Positions 46,827 to 55,742 of a DNA stretch of 64,000 bases are shown here, one piece after another. The notes under the pieces are model-generated. The model was not told the DNA's origin. It saw only the letters and a program-made list of their open reading frames with translations, and did no database searches. The position numbers and the translations under genes were made by a program. The DNA lies in assembly GCF_030651625.1 (NCBI RefSeq), contig NZ_JAUSCF010000018.1, positions 1-64,000 on the forward strand, in the 5' to 3' direction. Position 1 is the stretch's first letter. Each line of letters starts with the position of its first letter. The DNA is from Hydrogenophaga sp. (GTDB taxonomy: Bacteria; Pseudomonadota; Gammaproteobacteria; Burkholderiales; Burkholderiaceae_C).

Positions 46827-47720
46827 ATGGATCTCAAGCAACTGGCGTATTTCGTTCGCGTAGCCGAACTTGGCAGCTTCACCAAGGCGTCGCAGGCGCT
46901 GGACGTGGCGCAGCCGGCCCTCTCGCGCCAGGTGCGCCTGCTGGAAGTGGAGCTGCGGCAGAACCTGCTGATTCGCAACGGACGCGGCGCCACGCCCACC
47001 GAAGCGGGGCGACTGTTGCTGGAGCACGGGCGCGGCATCCTGCACCAGGTGGAACGCGCCCGAGAAGAGCTTGGCCGCGTGCGGGGCTCCCTGGCCGGGC
47101 GCGTGGCCATCGGCTTGCCACCCAGCCTGGCGCGGGTGGTCACCGTGCCGCTGACGCGAGCTTTCCGCCAGCAACTGCCCGAAGCCAGCCTGTCCATCAG
47201 CGAAGGCCTCTCAGCGACCATGCAGGAGTGGCTGGCGACCGGTCGGCTGGACATCGCGGTGCTCTACAACGCCCTTCCCGCGCCGGAAATCGACATCACG
47301 CCGCTGCGCGACGAAGACCTGTTCCTGGTGCAGAAGCGCCCTGCCGGTCTGGCTGAAGAACCACCCGCGCCACCCATTCCTTTGGCCGAGGTGGCCCTGC
47401 TGCCACTGGTGATCCCCAGCAGACCCAACGCGATTCGCATGCACGTGGAAACCGAAATGGCCAACATCGGCTGCCGACCGCTGGTGGCCTTGGAAATCGA
47501 TGGAGTCGGGGCCATCCTGGATCTTGTGGAAGACGGGGCCGGCGCCGCCCTGCTCTCCAGCAATGCCGTGGCCAGTTCGATCCGCCCGTCGGCCTACCTG
47601 ACCCGACCGGTCTGCGACCCTCCGCTGCGCACGCGGCTGTGCCTGGCCACCAGCTCCATGCGTCCCGCCACGCTCACCCAGCAGGCCACGCTGAACCTCA
47701 TCAGGAAAATCCTGGGCTGA
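46827..47720 (+). CDS. LysR family regulator of the lig operon
   Basis: 297 aa. HTH MDLKQLAYFVRVAELGSFTK, QALDVAQPALSRQVRLLE; substrate-binding domain with SRPNAIRMHVETEMANIG. Divergent from the protocatechuate operon, as pmdR-like regulators are. Likely activates the operon with protocatechuate or a pathway intermediate. ATG 46827 gives the standard LysR N-terminus. Confidence 0.88.
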   Translation: MDLKQLAYFVRVAELGSFTKASQALDVAQPALSRQVRLLEVELRQNLLIRNGRGATPTEAGRLLLEHGRGILHQVERAREELGRVRGSLAGRVAIGLPPSLARVVTVPLTRAFRQQLPEASLSISEGLSATMQEWLATGRLDIAVLYNALPAPEIDITPLRDEDLFLVQKRPAGLAEEPPAPPIPLAEVALLPLVIPSRPNAIRMHVETEMANIGCRPLVALEIDGVGAILDLVEDGAGAALLSSNAVASSIRPSAYLTRPVCDPPLRTRLCLATSSMRPATLTQQATLNLIRKILG

Positions 47721-47744
47721 GGCCTCCCCGCCACGCGCCGGGGG

Positions 47745-48698
47745 TCAGCCCTTCACCATCCAGAGGATGGCGCTGAGGGTGAAGAACGAAGCGGCCGTGG
47801 TGACCAGCAGGGCCGCGGCCGTGAAGCCTTCCAGGCCGTGCCGTTGGGCAAGCAGGGGGTAGATGCCCAGCATGGGCATGGCGGCCGACAGAACGGCCGC
47901 GGACCGCAGATCGCCGGTGACGGATGGCAGGCCGAGGACGGACAGCAACATGACGGCACCGAACACCGCCAGTGGGTGCAGCACCAGCTTGCCCACCGCG
48001 ATCATCGCCACCTGCCTGCGAAGACCCTCGATCTGCAAACCCACCAGGGTGCCCCCGATGATGAACAGGGCCAGGCCGCCACTGGCTGCGGAGAACAGGC
48101 TGATGGTGCGCGACAGCACGTCGGGCAGTCGCAGCCCCAGCAAAGCCACCAGAAAGCCGGCACAGATGGCCACGATCATCGGGTTGCGGATCTGCCGCGC
48201 GGCGGTCTGCTTCAGCACCTGCGCCACCGACTGCCTCTGCCCCTGGTGGGCGCCCGCGTCGGCCAGGGCAAACAGCAAGGGCAGCTTGATGAGGTTTTCC
48301 ACGATCAGGTTCAGCGCCAGGATGACGCCCGCCAGTGGCCCGAAGGCCAGCAGCATGACGGGGTAGCCCACGTAGCCGCTGTTCGAGCACGTCATTCCCA
48401 TGGCCACGTAGGCGCTTTCGCTCAGGGGCTTGCCTTGCACCCGGCGCGCGTACCACAGCGCACCGGACATGAGCGCGAGTGAACCGGCGGTAAACGCCAG
48501 CAGATAACCCGGATGGATGACCTCGGTCAGCGGACGTGAAGCCAGCGCGCTGAACAGCAGCGCCGGCAGGGCGATCTGGATCACGAAACGGCCGAGGACC
48601 CGCATGTCCGCGCCGCTGAACAGACCCCAGCGCACGCTGGCAAAGCCGGCTGCGATGCAGAGATAGATCGGGCCGGTGATGGTGAAGATGTCGAGCAA
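47745..48698 (-). CDS. AEC family transporter
   Basis: 317 aa with about 10 membrane segments. TITGPIYLCIAAGF, GMTCSNSGYVGYPVMLLAFG, and RNPMIVAICAGFLVALLG are auxin-efflux-carrier family features. I chose TTG 48698 because the upstream open frame would overlap the dehydrogenase gene by 47 bp. It is last in a minus-strand series with a Bug protein and a TRAP system. Probably moves an organic acid. Confidence 0.8.
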   Translation of the reverse strand: MLDIFTITGPIYLCIAAGFASVRWGLFSGADMRVLGRFVIQIALPALLFSALASRPLTEVIHPGYLLAFTAGSLALMSGALWYARRVQGKPLSESAYVAMGMTCSNSGYVGYPVMLLAFGPLAGVILALNLIVENLIKLPLLFALADAGAHQGQRQSVAQVLKQTAARQIRNPMIVAICAGFLVALLGLRLPDVLSRTISLFSAASGGLALFIIGGTLVGLQIEGLRRQVAMIAVGKLVLHPLAVFGAVMLLSVLGLPSVTGDLRSAAVLSAAMPMLGIYPLLAQRHGLEGFTAAALLVTTAASFFTLSAILWMVKG

Positions 48699-48711
48699 GG
48701 GTGGGCCTGGC

Positions 48712-49632
48712 TCAGGTGGCTGGGTCGCCAGGTGGCCGGGACAGCAAGCGGTCCGCATACGCCTGCCAGGGCGAAAGCGACTCAGCCTTGTGGCTCAGGT
48801 CGGCAAACAAACCGTCTCGCGCCTTTCCAGCCATCCAGTCGTGTTTGTCGGCGATGGCCGTTGCCATGAAGGGATCAAAGCCCGCCTCACGCACGGTGTT
48901 CGCCACCTCGCGCATTTCTTCTGCACGGCGCTTGCCGTGTTGCGCCACCCGGCTGAAGAAGTAACTGCCCTGGCGCTGCCAGTCAATGCCGGGGAAAGTT
49001 TCCTGCAGCGTGGCGATCATCGCGTCCTCCACGCCGTGGTGGCGAGCGGTGGCGTAGCTCTCCAGCACCAGGGCCTCCAGCCCCTTGATCATCACGCTCC
49101 GGCACATCTTGGTGGCCGAGGCCACGCCCAGCTTTTCACTCGCGATCTTCGCGTCCATGCCCAGCGCCTTCAGCGCGGGCTGCAAGGCCTCTGCATGCGC
49201 GCCGCCCAGCAGCATGGGCACACGGATGCCGTAGGGCGGCACCGATGTCATCACCCCGGCCTCCACATAGCGTGCACCAGCCGAATCGATCTGCGCGGCG
49301 GCCTGCTGCTTGGTGCCCGGCGAAGCAGAATTCAGATCCAGAAAGAACGCGCCGGGCCGGATGTGGGCCCCCACGGCCTGCGCCACCGCCAGCGTGTTCG
49401 ACGCGGTCACCGCCGACACCACCAGGGTGGCCTCTGCGCACAAGGCAGCCAGACCGTCACATGCCTCCACGTTGTTCGCAACCGCCAAAGCCACCATGGT
49501 TTCACGCATTTCGGGCTGGTCGAACTTCAGATCCCAGGCGCCCACCCAGGGCACACCCGCTGCCTTGAACCCGGCACTGAAAATGCGCCCCACCTCACCA
49601 AACCCGACAAAACCCACACGCATGTTGTCCAT
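48712..49632 (-). CDS. NAD(P)-dependent dehydrogenase, 3-hydroxyisobutyrate/DUF1932 type
   Basis: 306 aa. Rossmann GFVGFGEVGRIFSAGF at the N-terminus, LDLNSASPGTKQQAA, VEAGVMTSVPPYGIRVPMLL, and a C-terminal helical domain of the DUF1932 type. It should oxidise or reduce a small hydroxy acid. The substrate is unknown. 22 bp after the Bug gene, 13 bp before the AEC gene: an operon. Confidence 0.82.
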   Translation of the reverse strand: MDNMRVGFVGFGEVGRIFSAGFKAAGVPWVGAWDLKFDQPEMRETMVALAVANNVEACDGLAALCAEATLVVSAVTASNTLAVAQAVGAHIRPGAFFLDLNSASPGTKQQAAAQIDSAGARYVEAGVMTSVPPYGIRVPMLLGGAHAEALQPALKALGMDAKIASEKLGVASATKMCRSVMIKGLEALVLESYATARHHGVEDAMIATLQETFPGIDWQRQGSYFFSRVAQHGKRRAEEMREVANTVREAGFDPFMATAIADKHDWMAGKARDGLFADLSHKAESLSPWQAYADRLLSRPPGDPAT

Positions 49633-49654
49633 CTTTGATCCTCACCACAAGGTT

Positions 49655-50650
49655 TCACTGCTTCGGTATGCCGACACGCTCGATCACGGCGCTCCAGCGC
49701 TGGATGTCGGCCAGGAGCAGCTCCGACGCCTGTTCCGGCGTGGACGCCTTGGCCTCCACATTGAGCGTGCGCAGTCGCTGTTGCACCTCGGCATCGGCCA
49801 ATGAGGCCACGATTTCGCGGTGCAACCGGCGGATCACAGCCGCCGGCGTGCCAGCAGGTGCGGCCAGGGCGTTCCAGGACGAGGCCACCAGACCGGTCAC
49901 ACCCGCTTCGGTGGCCGTGGGCACACGGGGCTGCAAGATGGAACGGGTTTCGCCGGTCACGGCCAGTGGCCTCAAGGTGCCGGCATGGATCTGCGGCAGC
50001 ACCGGCCCGAGCATTTCCACCGCCACATCGACCTGACGACCGCGCAACGCCGCCACCAATGCCGGCGTGCCATTGAAAGGCACCACATGCACATCGATGC
50101 CGGCTGCGCTCTTGAACAGCTCGGCGGTGAGGTTCTGCGTGCTGCCCACGTTGATGCTGCCCACATTGAGCTTGCCAGGGTGCGCCTTGGCAAATGCAAT
50201 CACCTCGGCCAGCGTGGTGAAAGGCGCTTCAATGCCCGACACCACGGCAATGTCGAAAAAGCCCAGTGTGGAAATCGGCTTGAAATCGTTCACCGTGTCG
50301 AAGGGCAGCGACTTGAACAGGCCGGCCGTGACAGCGGTGCCGTTGGACATCAGGAACAGAGTGTGACCATCGGGCGCTGCGCGAGCCACGGCTTCGGCGG
50401 CCGCCACACCACCAGCGCCGGGCCGGTTTTCAATCACCACCGGCTGGCCCAGTTGCTGTGCGAGCTTCTGACCCACGGCGCGCGCCGTGAGGTCACCCAC
50501 ACCCCCTGGCCCGAAAGGCACCACGATGCGCACACTCTTGGTGGGAAAGGCGGGCTGCGCTGTGGCCACGGTGGGCGCCATGCATGTGATGCCGAAACCC
50601 ATTGCCGCAGCTGCCAGAAGTTTTCGTCGACGAATGAACGGTGATGGCAT
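49655..50650 (-). CDS. Bug/TctC periplasmic binding protein
   Basis: 331 aa from ATG 50650, which follows AAGGAGGG. Signal peptide with RRRKLLAAAAMG then VATAQ cleavage; twin Arg is present but Sec-like. FPTKSVRIVVPFGPGGVGDL and VIENRPGAGGVAAAEAVARA are the ligand loops. No TctAB beside it. A terminator separates it from dctM, so it may form a unit with the dehydrogenase and AEC genes. Confidence 0.92.
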   Translation of the reverse strand: MPSPFIRRRKLLAAAAMGFGITCMAPTVATAQPAFPTKSVRIVVPFGPGGVGDLTARAVGQKLAQQLGQPVVIENRPGAGGVAAAEAVARAAPDGHTLFLMSNGTAVTAGLFKSLPFDTVNDFKPISTLGFFDIAVVSGIEAPFTTLAEVIAFAKAHPGKLNVGSINVGSTQNLTAELFKSAAGIDVHVVPFNGTPALVAALRGRQVDVAVEMLGPVLPQIHAGTLRPLAVTGETRSILQPRVPTATEAGVTGLVASSWNALAAPAGTPAAVIRRLHREIVASLADAEVQQRLRTLNVEAKASTPEQASELLLADIQRWSAVIERVGIPKQ

Positions 50651-50695
50651 GGTGCCCTCCTTTGTCTCAGTACTTGAACTCTTCAAGTTTCCAGC

Positions 50696-50722
50696 AAAAA
50701 GGGCCTGCTTGTGCAGGCCCTT
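50696..50722 (-). terminator. Terminator after dctM
   Basis: Read on the minus strand, AAGGGCCTGC, loop ACAA, GCAGGCCCTT then TTT; the plus-strand A run is 50696-50700. It lies between the dctM stop and the Bug start. Confidence 0.8.
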
Positions 50723-50743
50723 CGTTCGCGCATGTAAGCACCA

Positions 50744-52060
50744 TCAAAGACGCAGCACGAACACGGTGATCGAGGGAAAAGCCACCAGAATGGCGGTGCG
50801 GATCACGTCGCTCAGCACGAACGGCATCACACCGCGGTAGGTGGCCATGATGGGCACGTCCTTGGCCATGGAGTTGATCACGAACAGGTTCATGCCCACC
50901 GGAGGTGTGATCAGCCCCACCTCCACCACGATCAGCACCAGAATGCCGAACCAGATGGCGAATTCCTCCGGCGACAGCCCGAAGTCCAGCACCGTGACGA
51001 TGGGGAAGAACACGGGAATGGTCAGCAAGATCATGGACAGCGAATCCATGAAGCATCCCAGTATCACGTAGATGACCAGGATCGCCACCAGCACCACCCA
51101 GGGGTTCAGCCCCGCACCGCTCACCATGGAGGCGGCCTCCTGCGGCAGTTGCGACAGCGCCAGAAAAGTGTTGTAGACACCTGCGCCCAACACGATCATG
51201 AAGATCATGCCGGTGGCGGTCGCCGTGCCCAGAATGGCACCCAGCAGCGTCTTGCGGTTCAGACCGCCAGCGGCCCAGGCGGCCATGCCAGTGCCGAACG
51301 CGCCCACCGCAGCGCCTTCGGTGGGCGTGAACAGGCCGCTGTAGATACCGCCCACCACAGCCACGAAGATCACCAGCACCGGCCAGACCTTGGCGGTGGC
51401 AACCCACCGGTCCTTCATGGGCATGGGCGGCAAGGTGCCCATTTCCTTGGGGCGCACACGCGCATAGATCGCAATCACGATCATGTAGCCAATGGCTGCC
51501 AGGATGCCAGGCACGAAGGCGGCCAGGAACAGCTTGGCGATGTTCTGCTCAGTCAGGATGGCATAGATCACCAGCACCACCGAGGGTGGGATCAGGATGC
51601 CCAGCGTGCCACCTGCGGCCAGTGCGGCGGTGGAAATGCCCCCGGCATAGCCAGCGCGCTTGAGTTCAGGCAGGGCCACCTGACCCATGGTGGCCGCCGT
51701 GGCCAGCGAGGAACCGCAGATGGCGCCGAAGCCGGCACAGGCACCCACCGCAGCCATGGCCACGCCACCCTTTCGGTGCCCGATCCAGGCTTCTGCCGCC
51801 TTGAACAACGCCTGCGAAAGCCCGCCCAGCGCCGCAAACTGCCCCATCAGCAGGAACAGCGGAATGACAGAGAGCGAGTAGTTGGAGAAGGTGCTGTAGG
51901 TGACCTGCTTGAGCTGGTTCAGGATGGGCGTTGGGCTGCCGTAGACGATGCCGGCGCCCACCAGACCGCAGATCAGCATGGAAAGGCCGATCGGGATGCG
52001 GATGAAGATCATCAGCAGCAGGATCGGGAAGGACCAGGCGGCAAGTTCGATACCGGACAT
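50744..52060 (-). CDS. dctM: TRAP transporter large permease
   Basis: 438 aa, about 12 membrane segments. SLSVIPLFLLMGQFA, GVAMAAVGACAGFGAICGSS, GTLGILIPPSVVLVIYA, GAAVGAFGTG and TPPVGMNLFVINS are DctM/DedA-like TRAP signatures. It pairs with DctQ and a DctP binding protein for sodium-driven uptake of an organic acid. The neighbourhood suggests an aromatic acid. Confidence 0.93.
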   Translation of the reverse strand: MSGIELAAWSFPILLLMIFIRIPIGLSMLICGLVGAGIVYGSPTPILNQLKQVTYSTFSNYSLSVIPLFLLMGQFAALGGLSQALFKAAEAWIGHRKGGVAMAAVGACAGFGAICGSSLATAATMGQVALPELKRAGYAGGISTAALAAGGTLGILIPPSVVLVIYAILTEQNIAKLFLAAFVPGILAAIGYMIVIAIYARVRPKEMGTLPPMPMKDRWVATAKVWPVLVIFVAVVGGIYSGLFTPTEGAAVGAFGTGMAAWAAGGLNRKTLLGAILGTATATGMIFMIVLGAGVYNTFLALSQLPQEAASMVSGAGLNPWVVLVAILVIYVILGCFMDSLSMILLTIPVFFPIVTVLDFGLSPEEFAIWFGILVLIVVEVGLITPPVGMNLFVINSMAKDVPIMATYRGVMPFVLSDVIRTAILVAFPSITVFVLRL

Positions 52061-52159
52061 TTCAGGCTTTCAGGCAGACCAGCCGGGAGGCGGTCGATGC
52101 GCCCACGGAGGGCAGCGAATCAAGGGACAGAAGGCGGCGAGTGGATGGGCGCAGGGGTC

Positions 52160-52681
52160 TCAATGGCTGGCCCCATCGACCGTGAACCCCGCCGGCACCG
52201 ATCCGATGCCGAACTGGGTCAGCGTCTTGGCGATGTAGCACAGGCAGCCGATCGCTGCACCCACCATGCACACCGCGTAGGCCCACCAGATGGGCATCTG
52301 CAGGATGAAGGTGGTTTCCATGTACTCGCGCTTTTCCACCATGCCTTCCCACAACTTCCAGGACAGCATCAGCCAGACCGCCAGCATGAGCACATCGCTG
52401 ATGGTGTCGATCACGCGGCGCGCAACATTGGGCAGGTGCATGTAGAGCAAGTCCACAGTGGCGTGCCCGCCTTTGAGGTAACACCAGGGCAAAAAGAAGA
52501 ACACGGCCAGCGCCGTACCGACTTCAACCAGTTCGAAATCACCCGGCACAGGCCCCAGGCCCACACCGATCAGGGCTCGCCCAGTGACGCTGACCACGAT
52601 CATGATCGTCAATGCGCACAACATCAGGCCGCCGATCAGGGCAGTCCAGTTCGCGATCCGGTATATCCAGCCAATCATCAT
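52160..52681 (-). CDS. dctQ: TRAP transporter small permease
   Basis: 173 aa with four membrane helices (LIGGLMLCALTIMIVVSVTG, ALAVFFFLPWCYLKGGHATV among them). ALAVFFFLPWCYLKGGHATVD marks the DctQ domain. ATG 52681 or 52678 fit; GGAA precedes. 99 bp before dctM, same strand. Confidence 0.88.
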   Translation of the reverse strand: MMIGWIYRIANWTALIGGLMLCALTIMIVVSVTGRALIGVGLGPVPGDFELVEVGTALAVFFFLPWCYLKGGHATVDLLYMHLPNVARRVIDTISDVLMLAVWLMLSWKLWEGMVEKREYMETTFILQMPIWWAYAVCMVGAAIGCLCYIAKTLTQFGIGSVPAGFTVDGASH

Positions 52682-52984
52682 CAGTTCCTTGAGGGGGAAG
52701 TCCGGCACAACGGACCCTTGAAGGCGTTGTCCATGCGCGCGCGCGACAGACTCGGGACATTGTGACCCATGGCGCCAGGGACTCCAGCGCGCGTCGAGCA
52801 TTCGGACCGACCAGAATATACCGCAGTGTTTCGGATCATTGAATGAGTTTACCTATTCGTAATACCTTGTGGTCCTTGCCACTTCCCCGCCGATGCCCAG
52901 AATCGACTTTGATCACTCTATCGCGATCCGGTGCCCGAAAAAATGGCCGTCCATGGTCATGGACGGCCATCTGGCAAAGCCCGA
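52682..52984. other. 303-bp gap between dctP and dctQ
   Basis: It holds the dctP terminator at 52938-52970 and an AT-richer stretch at about 52830-52870 (CATTGAATGAGTTTACC) that could hold a dctQ promoter. No gene is supported. Confidence 0.6.
52938..52970 (-). terminator. Strong terminator after dctP
   Basis: ATGGCCGTCCATG (52943-52955) and CATGGACGGCCAT (52958-52970) pair perfectly over 13 bp; on the minus strand six T follow (A run 52938-52943). It lies 15 bp after the dctP stop. Confidence 0.9.
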
Positions 52985-54031
52985 TCAGCGTGAATGTTTC
53001 GCAATCAGCGCGCGTGCTTCGGCAGCCAGTTTGGCGCCGTCGATGTTCTTGCCTTTCATCTCCTCGATCCAGTCGGTTTCCACTGTGGCAGCCGTGCGGC
53101 GCCAGCGTTGGGTTTCGGCTACGTCAAGGGCCACGATGTTGTTGCCCGCCTTGACGGCAATCTCGCGGCCTGCCTTGTCGCCTTCATCCATCGCACGGCC
53201 GAACATGGCGGCGGTTTCGATGCCGGAATTGTTGTCGATGACTTTCTTCAAATCGTCGGGCAGGCGGTCGTAGGCGTTGCGGTTCATCGAAAAGGCAAAC
53301 GTCTGCGTATACAGCCCGGTGGTCCCCGCAAAGGTGGTGTGATTCTTCACCAGCTCGGACACTTTCAAGGCAGGCGTCACTTCCCATGGAATGGTGGTGC
53401 CGTCAATCACGCCTTTGGAAAGGGCCTCGGTCACCGCAGGCACGGGCATGCCCACCGGGGTGGCACCCAGCTTGGTCAGCATGTTGTTGATGATGCGCGA
53501 GCCGCCGCGAATCTTCATGCCACGAAGGCTCTCCAGACCCGTGACCGGATTCTTGGTGTGGAAGAGGCCGGGTCCGTGGGTGTGCACCGCGATCAGCTTG
53601 ACGCTGCGAAATTCGTCCGCTGCATGTTGTTCCACATACTCCTGGAAAGCCTTGGAAGAAGCCTCGGCCGAACCGCTCATGAACGGCAGCTCGAAAACTT
53701 CGGCCTTGTTGAATCGGCCCGGGGTGTAGCCCAGCACCGTCCAGGTGATATCGACCACGCCGTCACGTGCCTGGTCAAACAGTTGCGGTGGCGCGCCGCC
53801 CAGCTGCATGGCATGGAACAGCTGGATCTTGATGCGCCCACCGGACTCTGCCTCGACCTTCTGAGCCCATGGCACCAGCGCACGCGCCGGAATGGTGGCC
53901 TGGGGAGGCAGCATCTGGTGCATCCGAAGTGTGACCGGCTGCTGCGCAAACGCAGTGCCTGCCATCGAGCCGGCCGCTGCAGCGGCCATGGCCAGCATGG
54001 TCGCACGCCGAGTGAAAGTGGGTGATTTCAT
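52985..54031 (-). CDS. dctP: TRAP transporter substrate-binding protein
   Basis: 348 aa from ATG 54031, which follows AGGAG. Signal peptide (MAAAAAGSMAGTAFAQ). QLFDQARDGVVDITWTVLGY, THGPGLFHTKNPVTG and GTTIPWEVTPAL are DctP family features; the Arg in MKIRGGSRI likely binds a carboxylate. A strong terminator follows, so it may be made in excess over DctQM. It is very similar to the DctP at 57125-58165. Confidence 0.93.
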   Translation of the reverse strand: MKSPTFTRRATMLAMAAAAAGSMAGTAFAQQPVTLRMHQMLPPQATIPARALVPWAQKVEAESGGRIKIQLFHAMQLGGAPPQLFDQARDGVVDITWTVLGYTPGRFNKAEVFELPFMSGSAEASSKAFQEYVEQHAADEFRSVKLIAVHTHGPGLFHTKNPVTGLESLRGMKIRGGSRIINNMLTKLGATPVGMPVPAVTEALSKGVIDGTTIPWEVTPALKVSELVKNHTTFAGTTGLYTQTFAFSMNRNAYDRLPDDLKKVIDNNSGIETAAMFGRAMDEGDKAGREIAVKAGNNIVALDVAETQRWRRTAATVETDWIEEMKGKNIDGAKLAAEARALIAKHSR

Positions 54032-54281
54032 CAATTTGTCTCCTGTAGATTGGTGTGTCATAGAGGCTGTCAATGTGGATCTACCCAGCTCAAGGCAGTT
54101 TCAAAACAATGGCTCCACAATGTGCGATGTTCCCGCTTTATATGCCATAGGACATTGGGACTTTCAGCTATGCCGGTTTGATATGGGCGTATGCGCTGGG
54201 CAAGCCGTATGTGTCTCCGCCACGTCGAACCATAGAAATCGGCCCGAGTCAACGAACAGCGGTCGATTCTGCTGCCTGCTT

Positions 54282-55352
54282 TTAAGGCAGTCGGACGATG
54301 CGTCGACCATTGAAGGCCTGTTGCACCGCCGCCGGCGTCAAAGCCAGGGTCTTGTACAGAACCAACACGACGACCAGGGTCGCCACGGGGGCTCCACCAT
54401 AAAAAATGCCGTAAGGCCAGTAGAGGTCCGATCCGAAGGCAGACTGCCACGCTCCCCAGAACACCAACATGATGCAAGCATGGGAGAGAAACATCAAATA
54501 AATCATGGGCTCCAGCCGCGCCAGATGGTCGCCCACGGCAAAACGGCTCAGTACATGGGAGGCCCACAAGAATGCGCTGCTCACCCCCAAGCGCATCAGC
54601 GTATCCCTTGCGGTGTCGCTGTGCTCTGCAGCAAACGCCGGCACCAGCCACACCAGCGCCACGGGAACAGAAATGCTCGCCAGCAGCTTCCCGAGGACGG
54701 CCAACCGGGGAGTGAACAAGCTTCCTTGTAGTGCAAGACAAATCCCGGTGCAGAAGAAGATCAGGATGTAAGGGCGCAGGATCACAGGAGAAAAGCCCAC
54801 CGTCAGCCCAAAGAGCCACACCGCTGTCAATCCGACAAAGCCTGTTCGCCTCAGAAGCATCTGCAGCACCGGCAGAAGCAGCGAACACACGAAGATGTCG
54901 CGCAAGAAATTCAACGCGGTGGTGGCTGATCCGTAGTTGTACGCGGTCAACCTGTCCAACAAAAGGCCGATCTGACCCCATTCGAAACGCGGCAGATCGC
55001 GAAGCACCGATGTTTGTGCACCGCTGACTTGCCATATCACCACCTACAACAGAATGATGATGGCGTTCCAGCCGATGAGCGGAACGACCAGTGTCTGCCA
55101 GCGCTCACCCACGTAAATCGCCCAGCTCCTTCTCTGCCCGTAGGCCATCACGGCCAGGTAGCCTCCCAGCACGCTCAACGCAGGCACGCTGGCCCTTCCC
55201 AGGATTTCTGAAAGCAAATTCTCCAGATATGAGAGGTTGGGGGGAAGCTCACCGACATGGTCATTCAGTCCAGGATTGACGTGCACATAGCTCATGAAAA
55301 AGATGCACATCACCCGGCATATCTTGATTGCCCTGGAATCATCAGAAGTCAT
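54282..55352 (-). pseudogene. Membrane acyltransferase (acyltransferase-3 type) broken by one amber codon
   Basis: From ATG 55352 the frame gives MTSDDSRAIKICRVMCIFFM, then SYVHVNPG, typical of the start of acyltransferase-3/OpgC proteins, and continues in one frame to 54282 except for a TAG at codon 103 (55044-55046), between IIILL and VVIWQ. Both halves are multi-helix membrane segments; the second has SHACIMLVFWG. Removing the stop gives about 356 residues, a normal family size. The region is visibly less GC-rich than its neighbours. It may be a recent pseudogene, a sequencing error, or a suppressed stop; a restart at GTG 55043 is possible. Confidence 0.7.
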
Positions 55353-55421
55353 TTGGCGCAATTTCCCCTGGCGTGTTGTCACGCAAAAAACGCCGTCCAG
55401 ATCGGACAGCCCGTCTTCCAT

Positions 55422-55742
55422 GCCCGACGCGGGAAAGAGACTTGGTGAAGCGAAAATTCGTCGACTTGGTGACAGGCAAGTCGATCAAACATGGAGACCC
55501 GCGCTGACATCAGCGGACCGATCAGTAAAACATGCAGCCGCGTTGAAAACGCAGGAATAGTATTAAAGTGTTAACTGCGTGCGCGGGTGTAATAACGAGC
55601 ACCCTCGGTTCGATGGCTGACGCGACCGAGGGCCATGGGCGATCTGCCCGGGAAACGCCACAATGCAAACCACGCCTACGCAATGGAACCCCGAATCTGG
55701 GGGTCCAGACACGGACGCCCACTTACTTTGTCAAGGACGCTC
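55422..55742. other. AT-richer intergenic region with a hairpin
   Basis: CCCTCGGTTCG (55602-55612) and CGACCGAGGG (55623-55632) can pair, without a T run. AGTATTAAAGTGTTAAC at about 55558 could be promoter material. AAGGA at 55731 serves the next gene. No gene is supported. Confidence 0.5.
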
